Shown here: piece after piece, positions 56,941 through 64,000 of the stretch
Layout: every line of letters begins with the position of its first letter
How positions within the stretch are numbered: the first letter of the stretch is position 1
NCBI GenBank assembly: GCA_004519485.1
Contig: CP038134.1
Span: 558,001-622,000 of the forward strand
Direction: 5' to 3'
Source: Nannochloropsis oceanica
Taxonomy: Eukaryota > Sar > Eustigmatophyceae > Eustigmatales > Monodopsidaceae
Length of the DNA stretch: 64,000 nt
Notes under the pieces: generated by a model
Databases searched by the model: none
Seen by the model: the letters and a program-made list of their open reading frames with translations, nothing else
Told to the model about the DNA's origin: nothing
Position numbers and translations under genes: made by a program

Positions 56941-59433
56941 TCATCTGTCACTGCTTTCACTCGCAACGTGGACGCTTGCTTTTGCCTTGGTCTCAATCTC
57001 CTTTCCCACTAGCAGAGATGATGACGGCGGCATTTCTAACTCGTCGATTTCCTCGACTTCCTTCAATTCATGGCCTTGTCGTCCCACGCCCGTTCCTGCC
57101 GCGGTGCTTTCCACGGTCCCGCCTTCTGTCGCTCCCCCACCTCGTGAAATGGACCGAAGGCCTGCCGCGGCCACACCCACAAGCTTTTTGAAGACCTGGT
57201 CCAGCAGCTCGAGTTCATAGAAAGAATACTCGTCCTTGCGCATGTCGTCCAGCAGCTGCAGCGCCTCCTTCCAGCGCTGCTTCTTCTCGCAGGCCGCCAC
57301 CACCTTGGCGCACGTCAAGACCTCGGGCCGGTGGCCCGCATCCCGCATCTCCTGTAGCAGCCGCAGCGCCTCGTCCCAGCGCAAGGCGTCGGCCAGCGCG
57401 TCCACTACCTGGCTGTAGCTCTGTGTGTTGGGACGCGGGGCGCGCGCCGACCTGCTGCTGCCGCTGATGTTGGCGTTTCCGGGGCGTTGTGAGGCGACCA
57501 GGAATGAGAGAACCTCGATGGCTTTGTCCACATACTTAGGCTGGGAGCAGAGAGCACCTATGACAGTGTTATAGACGCCCAGGTTTGGGGCTAGCCTGTG
57601 GTTCAGCATGAAAGCCAGCAGGCGTAAGCAGTCACCCACCAGCCCCGCCTTGCGGCAAGCGCTGATAACCACGCCACAGGCCACGTCGTCGACCACGATA
57701 CTGTGCTCGCGGGCCATCTCATCAAGCAGCTGCAGCGCCAGCGAACCATTGCCCATCTTCTCGCAGGCGTCCAATGCGGCCGTATATAGGCAAAGATTAG
57801 GCACGCCGTGCCGGGCCGGGTCCGCCGTCACCTCGCGCAGCAGGGCTAGCGCGGTTTCCAGCTGCCGACCTTGAGCACAGGCACGGATAGCGGCCGTATA
57901 GAGCCAGACGGACTTGGTGGCGCCCGCCTGCTCCCCGTCCTTCTCCAGTGTCATAAACAAATGCAGCGCACGTTGCCACTGGCCGGCTTCGGTCAGCACG
58001 TCCATGAGTGTGGAGTAGGTGACAGTGTTGGGCCGCACGCCCTGCGCCTGCATTTCACGCAGCAACTCTAAAGCCATCTCCCAGTTGGGCATGCCCTCCG
58101 AATCCCTGTCGCCATTGCAGGCCTCCATGGCTGCCGAGAATGTCACCACGTTGGGCGCCAGCCCGGCCGCGCGCATTTCCTCCAGCAGCGCCCGTGCTTC
58201 GCCGTAAGGCCGCCGAGCCAGCGCGCAGGCCTTCAGCGCCAGCGTGTACAGAACTTCGTCCATGGGCACGGTCTGCTCTTCGCGCAGGCGACGGAATATG
58301 GCCAGCGCCTCCTCGTGCCGCATCAGCTTGATCAGCGCTGCCAGATTGCGCGACCACATTGTGGTGTCGGCCAAGGAGCCCGCGCGCTCCGTTAGCTCCA
58401 CCACCAGCTCCCACTCCTCGGCGCGCTCACAGGCGTTGAGCGCGGCCGCGTACGATGAACGCAGGGGCTCGATGCCTGAGGCCTCCAGTTTTGCCAGCCA
58501 GTCTAGTGCCTCGGTCCAGGTGTCGGCCTGCTCGGCGCGCCGAGCGATGATGGTGTTGTATGTAACCACGGTGGGTGCCACGCCGTGCTCCTTCATCTCC
58601 CGAAACAAGCGCTCCGTCTCACCCACCAGCCCCGACCGCTCGCAGGCATCGATAGCAGAGGTGTAGGTGAAGGCGTTGCCCGCCACGCCTTGTGCCGCCA
58701 TTTCCTTCAGGAGGGCCAGTGCGGCCGGCCCGTCCGCCAGGTTCGCGTACAGGGAAAGCATCTGGCCATATGTGAACACGTTCACCCCGATAGCCTCGGC
58801 CCCGTCCCCGTCCCGACCCCATAGCATCTCTGTGTACACACAAACCGCCACATTTCGGTCCTGGGCCCTGGCTGCCGCCTCCAGCACGAGGTTGTAGGCT
58901 ACCCGCGGTGGCGGAGACTGCTGCTGCATCTGCCGCAGTAGAGTCATCGCCATTTTCACGTTACCCAATTTGGCGCATGACCGCAAGGCTTTTAGGTACA
59001 GCTCGTTGTCTACTACCGGGCCAGCTACCTTTATTCGTGCCAATTCATTGTTCAATTGCCTTCCACGTTCTGCTCTCGACTGTTGAGCCTTTCCTACAGA
59101 AGGGGGGATGGGGGAATGGCCACTCGCAGAGGACGACGTAGAGGTGTTGCTCTTCCGTCTCCGTTCGCCGGCACTGGAAAAGGACAACGAAGTGGAGGAT
59201 GTGGCGATGGCAGCGGCCCGCCAAAGGGGTTTGGCGCCGTCGTCGGTACCTCTGCTGCCGACGCGCGAAGGCAGGGTGGAGAGAAATGCGGAGGTCGTGT
59301 GAAGGAAGGCGGACAAAGCGAGTACTATACGTGCGGATGTCAGGAGGGTGAGGCTCCGTCTACGTCCTCTTCTCCTCCTGTCTCTAGGTGGCATCCGCTG
59401 CAACTCTCGCTGTGCGTCTTGTCTTATTATCAT
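56941..59433 (-). CDS. Plastid pentatricopeptide repeat (PPR) protein
   Basis: P-class PPR protein, expected to bind organellar RNA and affect its processing, stability or translation. One exon, 830 aa from the first ATG (59433). About a dozen consecutive ~35-residue PPR units are visible, for example GVAGNAFTYTSAIDACERSG, GVAPTVVTYNTIIARRAEQA, GLAPNVVTFSAAMEACNGDR, GVRPNTVTYSTLMDVLTEAG and HRPEVLTCAKVVAACEKKQR. The N terminus has RIVLALSAFLHTTSAFLSTL, a hydrophobic segment ending in a TSAF motif, so plastid import is likely; a basic stretch (RDRRRRGRRRS) precedes it. Codons are very GC-rich. No DYW, SMR or other catalytic tail is present; the C terminus is acidic and disordered. The RNA target cannot be read reliably by eye. 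Confidence 0.92.
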   Translation of the reverse strand: MIIRQDAQRELQRMPPRDRRRRGRRRSLTLLTSARIVLALSAFLHTTSAFLSTLPSRVGSRGTDDGAKPLWRAAAIATSSTSLSFSSAGERRRKSNTSTSSSASGHSPIPPSVGKAQQSRAERGRQLNNELARIKVAGPVVDNELYLKALRSCAKLGNVKMAMTLLRQMQQQSPPPRVAYNLVLEAAARAQDRNVAVCVYTEMLWGRDGDGAEAIGVNVFTYGQMLSLYANLADGPAALALLKEMAAQGVAGNAFTYTSAIDACERSGLVGETERLFREMKEHGVAPTVVTYNTIIARRAEQADTWTEALDWLAKLEASGIEPLRSSYAAALNACERAEEWELVVELTERAGSLADTTMWSRNLAALIKLMRHEEALAIFRRLREEQTVPMDEVLYTLALKACALARRPYGEARALLEEMRAAGLAPNVVTFSAAMEACNGDRDSEGMPNWEMALELLREMQAQGVRPNTVTYSTLMDVLTEAGQWQRALHLFMTLEKDGEQAGATKSVWLYTAAIRACAQGRQLETALALLREVTADPARHGVPNLCLYTAALDACEKMGNGSLALQLLDEMAREHSIVVDDVACGVVISACRKAGLVGDCLRLLAFMLNHRLAPNLGVYNTVIGALCSQPKYVDKAIEVLSFLVASQRPGNANISGSSRSARAPRPNTQSYSQVVDALADALRWDEALRLLQEMRDAGHRPEVLTCAKVVAACEKKQRWKEALQLLDDMRKDEYSFYELELLDQVFKKLVGVAAAGLRSISRGGGATEGGTVESTAAGTGVGRQGHELKEVEEIDELEMPPSSSLLVGKEIETKAKASVHVASESSDR

Positions 59434-59759
59434 GTTGAGGAGCAAGCAATAACAGCCAGTACAGCTGCAGAGTGGCCGGGGTGGGGGTCGGGCCGGGGTG
59501 GGGGTCGGGGCCGGGCTAAGGGTCGATGTGGCTGGGGCTGAGTGATTTTCCTCACGGTCCTATCGCATTCCTGCCGCTGGTAGCGTTGTACCTGAAAGAA
59601 AGTAGATGGGGAGTCCGCATGTTATGTTCTGGTATTTTAGGACATGGCCGGTGTATCCTTCCACTTCCTTCGCTCATCAATGTCCGAGTCATGCATCGTC
59701 AGTCATCACTTCACCAACCCTACTGCACTTCCTTATACACCAGCCGCACAACCAAGCCG
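59434..59759. promoter_or_regulatory. Head-to-head spacer, PPR / COQ8, with G-rich tandem repeat
   Basis: 326 bp between divergent start codons. An exact 17-bp tandem repeat (GGCCGGGGTGGGGGTCG, copies from 59475 and 59492) gives a run of G tracts up to about 59523, within 90 bp of the PPR start. It may form a G-quadruplex or bind GC-box factors. Confidence 0.65.
59475..59523. repeat. 17-bp G-rich tandem repeat, possible G-quadruplex
   Basis: Two exact 17-bp units followed by a partial third, giving at least seven GGG-or-longer tracts separated by 1-3 bases on the plus strand. On paper this is a strong G-quadruplex pattern in a bidirectional promoter. Confidence 0.85.
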
Positions 59760-61937
59760 ATGTGGTCCAAAGATGCCATGCGGATCCTACAGGGAGCCAC
59801 CCTTGTCCTCGAGAATATGGCGCGCGAGGTATGTCGGAGATGGGTTTGTGAGCATGCCCACTCCCTTCCCCCCCCCCGTAGCCCCTCGGAGTGTACGTGG
59901 CTAAACGTCCAAACATTATCCTTTTCTCGTTGGGTAATCGATCGTTTCCAAGTTGACCATCTCTGGGTATGGGGACGGCTGTACATGTTCTCTTATAGTC
60001 AATCGCTACAACGTTTAGGGCCGAGCTTTGTCTCAGGTGTCTCTCTCTTTCTTTCCATACCCTTTTTTTTACAGAATGCCACTGCCCCGCGCAGTTCCAT
60101 CACACAGCTCGTCAATACGGCCAAAGATGTTGCGGCGGCAGCCCGGGAACAGCAGCAAAAGCGCCAGCATCACCCACCATTGTTACCGTCCGTATCCGTG
60201 GGAGATGCTCCGGCCGAAACTACAAGTCTTCCGCCCACCCAGCCAAAACATACCAAGGCACCATCACAACCCGCAACGTGCTTGCCATCAGCTCCCCCAC
60301 CACCTGCATTGCTCCACGACACGCCCAAACGTCGTCCTTTCCCCACTTTTTACAAGTCGTCCGACCCGCCCGGCCCCTCATCGGCACCATTGCCACCTCG
60401 ACAAACCGAAAAGGATACCGTTGCATTCTCGCCACAGTCGCAGCCAAAATTTCCTACACAGTTCGACTCCGTTGCTCTTCCTCCCTCCGTCCCATCTCGG
60501 GCCCGCCTCGTTTCCAAGGAGCAGTCTGTGCCTTCCACACCCCTTGCCCGAGTGTTGGGCTTCGGGGGCCTGGCCGCACGCCTGGCCGTGAGCGGCATGT
60601 ATGAAGCGGTCCGTCGGCAGATAGTGGCGGCGCCTCCGACACAGTCAGGGTCATCAAGGCCCAGTTCACAGACTCTCTTATCGGACACGAGTGCAGAACA
60701 CATCGCTGAGACCTTGTGTAAGATGCGGGGCGCAGCCTTGAAGCTGGGGCAGATGTTGAGCTTGCAAGACGAGGGGCTCCTCCCCGAGCCGCTGGCCAAG
60801 GCCCTGGAGCGGGTACGACAGGGCGCAGACATAATGCCACGCGCTCAACTCCACTCGCAGCTAGTCACCGAGCTAGGGGTAGATTGGCGGGCGCGCTTCG
60901 CCGAGTTTGACGAGACACCCGTGGCGGCGGCTTCCATCGGGCAGGTCCATAGGGGCCGAACGCTGGACGGGCGGGAGGTGGCGGTTAAGGTACAGTATCC
61001 GGGCGTGGCGGACTCCATTGACAGCGATCTAAGGAACCTTCAGCGGCTGGTCACGTATTTGAATGTGCTGCCCCCCGGCCTGTACGTGGACGAGATCTTG
61101 GACGTGGCCCGGGAGGAGCTGACGCTGGAGTGCGACTACCGACTGGAGGCCCAGAATCAGCAGCGCTTCCAGAGCTTGGTCAGTGCCGATCCGGCCCTGG
61201 CACCGCATGTCTTGGTACCGGGGGTTGTGGAGGAGCTCAGCAGCCGACTTGTGTTGACATCCGACTGGGTGGACGGGGAGCCCATCGATCGCGTGGCCAC
61301 CCAGGATCAGGCGACCCGAAATCGCGTGGCCCGGCTGGTCCTCTTGCTGACGCTGCGCGAGCTGTTCGCCTGGCGGTTTATGCAGACGGACCCAAATTGG
61401 TCCAATTTTTTGTACAATCAGGACACGGGCAAGCTTTCCCTACTGGACTTTGGGGCCTCTCGCAATTACGACAAAAAGTTTGTGGATAAGTACCTTGGGC
61501 TGGTGTGGTCCGCCGCCAACCAAGACACTACACGACTCATGGAGGTTAGCCGGCAGTTGGGTTTCTTGACCGGGGACGAGTCGCCTCAAATGCTGCATGC
61601 CCACGAAAGAGCGGGGTTGGTGGTTGGGGAGCCATTTGTGACCCGAGGTGCATTCGATTTCTACGGAAGTAATATGACGTTGCGCATTTCCAAGCACGGA
61701 GAGACCTTCATGAAACACCGCCTCACGCCCCCACCTCGAGAGGCTTATTCCCTTCACCGAAAATTGGCAGGGGCTTTCTTGCTTTGTATCAAGCTTAAAG
61801 CAGTCATGTTCTGCCGAGATTTATTGGAGGAAGCGCATGGGATGTACGACTGGGAGGCACCGCAGGAGCAAGAAATGGTAGATGAGGAGGTAGCCAGCGG
61901 CACGGTGTATCGCGAGGGCGTGTGCAATCGGAATTAA
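59760..61937 (+). CDS. COQ8: COQ8/ADCK-type ABC1 atypical kinase
   Basis: UbiB-family ATPase needed for coenzyme Q synthesis. Two exons, 59760-59828 and 60075-61937, phase 0, 643 aa. Exon 1 (MWSKDAMRILQGATLVLENM) matches the N-terminal helix of COQ8 proteins. A Pro/Ser-rich linker follows to about residue 185. Family motifs: KxGQ in MRGAALKLGQMLSLQDE (about 245), the Ala-rich loop VAAASIGQVHRG, catalytic Lys in VAVKVQYPGV (about 325), ECDYRLEAQNQQRF, MQTDPNWSNFLYN with the metal-site Asn, and DFG in LSLLDFGASRNYD (about 481). These mark the COQ8/ADCK3-4 subgroup rather than plastid ABC1K proteins. No classical mitochondrial presequence is obvious, though exon 1 is amphipathic. Both the ATG choice and the splice are well supported. 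Confidence 0.92.
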   Translation: MWSKDAMRILQGATLVLENMAREVCRRWVCEHAHSLPPPRSPSECTWLNVQTLSFSRWVIDRFQVDHLWVWGRLYMFSYSQSLQRLGPSFVSGVSLFLSIPFFLQNATAPRSSITQLVNTAKDVAAAAREQQQKRQHHPPLLPSVSVGDAPAETTSLPPTQPKHTKAPSQPATCLPSAPPPPALLHDTPKRRPFPTFYKSSDPPGPSSAPLPPRQTEKDTVAFSPQSQPKFPTQFDSVALPPSVPSRARLVSKEQSVPSTPLARVLGFGGLAARLAVSGMYEAVRRQIVAAPPTQSGSSRPSSQTLLSDTSAEHIAETLCKMRGAALKLGQMLSLQDEGLLPEPLAKALERVRQGADIMPRAQLHSQLVTELGVDWRARFAEFDETPVAAASIGQVHRGRTLDGREVAVKVQYPGVADSIDSDLRNLQRLVTYLNVLPPGLYVDEILDVAREELTLECDYRLEAQNQQRFQSLVSADPALAPHVLVPGVVEELSSRLVLTSDWVDGEPIDRVATQDQATRNRVARLVLLLTLRELFAWRFMQTDPNWSNFLYNQDTGKLSLLDFGASRNYDKKFVDKYLGLVWSAANQDTTRLMEVSRQLGFLTGDESPQMLHAHERAGLVVGEPFVTRGAFDFYGSNMTLRISKHGETFMKHRLTPPPREAYSLHRKLAGAFLLCIKLKAVMFCRDLLEEAHGMYDWEAPQEQEMVDEEVASGTVYREGVCNRN

Positions 61938-62711
61938 AATGTCAGGGTAAGCTGTTAAGTGGAAAATTGGCTCGGTGGCAGCTTGTAAATTTTTGTCAAA
62001 GGGTTTTTCCTCGATGTTCCATCCTGAGTGTGAATTCAAAAGTCATGTCAGCAACATATTGCCTAAAGAAACGAGGACTGGGGGAGTTATCTTCCCAAGC
62101 GTTCATTAGCTTCGGAGAAGAATGTACAAGATTCGAACAAATGAGTACATATTGAAGCACAACTCGAGTCAAGGTCCTTTGTCCTTCCATATTTGCATTT
62201 TACTTTCAAACACAGCAATTTCGGAAATGAAACGTCTGACCTTCCCCTTGCCCATCCATACACCTCAATACATTCAGCCTTTGCCTCTCATTATTGCTAG
62301 AAGAGCTTGGATTCAAAAAGGAGAACCTCCAAATCTCCGGAAGCTTATTTATCTTCCTTGTTCAGGGGCCCTATCTCCCTTCTGTTAACAAGCACAAATT
62401 TCCCCTTTCAAGACAACAGAGGACATCAGCCTTCACATGCCATGTGAATGTGTCACAGCTGAAAGGCATTGGCAATCAGGGCAATCAGGGAATTCCCACA
62501 AATCCTACCGTTATCCCATCCAAAACCTCAAGCTAAACTGGGGATCGCGTCAGCAATCCTAAGCCTTCGCTGCGACTGATAACTTCAGGCCTCATCTCGA
62601 AAAAAGGGCTCACATTTTTTAAAAAGGTTTGACTCCAGAATAACGAGCATGCTAGGGTAAGTGGGCGGTATTCATCAAGAAATCTCCCACTTCCGCAATT
62701 TCTTATCCTCA
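61938..62711. other. Convergent 3' spacer, COQ8 / ParB-like
   Basis: 774 bp, AT-richer than the exons, with a short GGCAATCAG tandem at about 62468-62488. Short frames on both strands have no recognisable features. Confidence 0.55.
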
Positions 62712-63838
62712 TCAACATGCATCCCAACCTAACCAGGTGTGGTCCATACCTAGGAAAAAACTGCCTTTGCGCGCCTTGTCGAGTGCCTTTTCCACCACCA
62801 ATGGATTGCGACCCTTGAGAGTAAGCTTCCAATCCTTGTCGTGCTTTTGCGAAAGAATCTCGTTCACTTGCTGCAACCACTCTTCTAACTCTCTGGCCGT
62901 TTTCAGCCCTTGCCTCTCTACGACGTGGTGCTGTGTTGATGATTTGTCAGTTGATGGCTGAATTGGTCCGTAAAGAGGCTTCAGTTACTATCGATCGCAA
63001 TAGATCGATCACTTTGACACCCAACGTGGTTGAAGAAAACGAAACCTGTAAACCGTGCTCATATGGGGATAACTCTCTGTACTTCCCTTATCGGCACGTG
63101 TCATTAAAATCCCTCCCTACGATTTAATTCTTGAAAACAAGTCAGGTCGGTTTATGATTGCCGATTTGAGATACATGCCTCTCTTCTCTCCCCCTCCCCT
63201 CTCCTCTGCCTCTTATTCTTTACCTGATAAAGATCGTCCCGGAGGTTGTCGATGTTGATGTGCGGCAATTTCGGATTGAGGCTGCTCTTGAAAAAGGCCG
63301 GGTATCTGGACAGCATTCTATTCATGGCCCCGTCGATGATACATTTGATGTCCGGTCGCGACCCTATTCCGTCCGGCATGTCGATGAGCTTCACAGGCAT
63401 GGCGCTGTTAATTTCAAGGAACAAGGCGCGGGCTTCCGACTCTTTTTCAAGGGCAAACACCTCCACGAGGCAGAAATTCGTGTCTTTGTTAATGATTCCT
63501 GTGTCAGCCAGTATTTTTAAAGCCGCCAACCTGTGTTGTCCATCCAGAAGCTTGTACTGCCCGTCTGGCAGCTGGTAGAGGGTGATAATGCCGGGAAATT
63601 TGACTGGAAACGACCGTCGGGCTTTCTCTCGTGCTATTGCATGGGCTCTCTCCTTCCGCAGAATACGCTGTTGCTCCCAGATCACAACATCCCCGAGTTG
63701 CTTGATGGAGGCACAGTAGATCTTCTTGTAGCCCATGTCGGCCACGAGCTGGCCCAAGACAGGATGCGTGGCCTGCATGGTCTCCTCGGGCTTGATCTTG
63801 GCATGAAACGAAATCAATTGCCTGTGTTTAGGTCGTGA
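62712..63838 (-). CDS. ParB/DGQHR-fold protein, 5' end uncertain
   Basis: Contains a ParB/sulfiredoxin-like fold of the DGQHR type. Last exon 62930-62712 (72 aa) and previous exon down to 63224, phase 0; the upstream boundary is probably the acceptor aaacacag at about 63831, and the frame stays open to 63925. The first exon may lie within the last 160 bases or beyond the window. Key segments: KKIYCASIKQLGDVVIWEQQ, then KFPGIITLYQLPDGQYKLLD followed by GQHRLAALKIL (the diagnostic LDGQHR), then RALFLEINSAMPVKLIDMPD (family FxxIN). The C-terminal exon is helical (TARELEEWLQQVNEILSQKH) and ends FLGMDHTWLGWDAC. ParB relatives bind or cut DNA or hydrolyse CTP in bacteria; the role in a eukaryote is unknown. 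I cannot tell nuclease from non-enzymatic function. Confidence 0.7.
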
Positions 63839-64000
63839 AATCGATAAATTTCGAGAGAGTGTGGTGGGAAGGAGGGAGAGCATAAGGACGGAGCAACATA
63901 TATCCTTATCCGTTTGTTGCTGCAACTAAAAGGCTTTCTGTGGTTTAAAAAAGGGGGGAAAGAATAAATATTATTTGATGAAGCAGGGAGTTGCAGGGGA
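63839..64000. other. Right-edge sequence
   Basis: Probably intron or 5' region of the ParB-like gene on the minus strand. The frame is open to 63925 with ATG codons in it, but an acceptor at 63831-63838 suggests that the true upstream exon lies elsewhere. Poly-A/G sequence near 63940-63960 reads as a poly-pyrimidine tract on the minus strand. Confidence 0.4.

Overview
The window is nuclear DNA of a compact eukaryotic alga. Genes carry short spliceosomal introns (37 predicted, all GT-AG). Five proteins begin with a hydrophobic signal followed by an aromatic cleavage motif of the ASAFAP type (TAAFQP, AIAFQR, AQAFIP, TSAWLP, TSAFLS), which marks import into a complex red-lineage plastid. With 24 genes in 64 kb, the best fit is a photosynthetic stramenopile, most likely a eustigmatophyte of the Nannochloropsis/Microchloropsis type. 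The species is inferred, not proven. I see no transposon, viral fossil, CRISPR array or convincing tRNA.

Layout, left to right: 0.35-1.65 kb Rab1 GTPase (+); 3.2-6.6 kb cytosolic-type alanyl-tRNA synthetase (-); 7.1-8.8 kb TPR-like protein (+); 10.1-12.1 kb four-TM membrane protein (-); 12.8-15.7 kb plastid SppA protease (+); 16.1-19.5 kb bacterial-type leucyl-tRNA synthetase (-); 19.8-21.8 kb KICS2-like KICSTOR subunit (+); 22.2-23.2 kb centrin (+); 24.3-26.5 kb plastid transketolase (-); 27.6-29.0 kb low-complexity protein (-); 29.6-30.4 kb five-TM protein (+); 30.7-31.9 kb small anchored protein (-); 32.6-34.9 kb CBS-NhaD antiporter (-); 35.6-36.2 kb TIM22 (+); 36.6-38.5 kb PurD-PurN fusion (-); 39.1-39.9 kb CaaX protein (+); 40.6-42.9 kb unknown Lys/acid-rich protein (-); 43.7-45.9 kb ASCC2 (-); 46.5-48.0 kb PEX16 (+); 48.3-54.1 kb large NO VEIN/sacsin-like protein (-); 54.6-56.6 kb Sec14 protein (+); 56.9-59.4 kb PPR protein (-); 59.8-61.9 kb COQ8-type ABC1 kinase (+); 62.7-63.8 kb ParB/DGQHR-fold protein (-), probably continuing past the right edge.

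Neighbours alternate strand almost throughout: 19 of 23 adjacent pairs are opposed. The spacers are therefore mostly shared head-to-head promoters or tail-to-tail 3' ends. There is no operon-like functional grouping, but several genes serve organelles: plastid (SppA, LeuRS, transketolase, NhaD, PPR), mitochondrion (TIM22, COQ8) and peroxisome (PEX16).

The most interesting items are: a PurD-PurN fusion lacking PurM; a CBS pair fused to a plastid NhaD antiporter; a KICSTOR subunit homologue in an alga; a giant NO VEIN-like protein whose ATPase Asn appears to be lost; a centrin with a widened second EF-hand loop; an exact 21-bp tandem TGCGCA element upstream of NhaD; and an excess of GTACG 5' splice sites.
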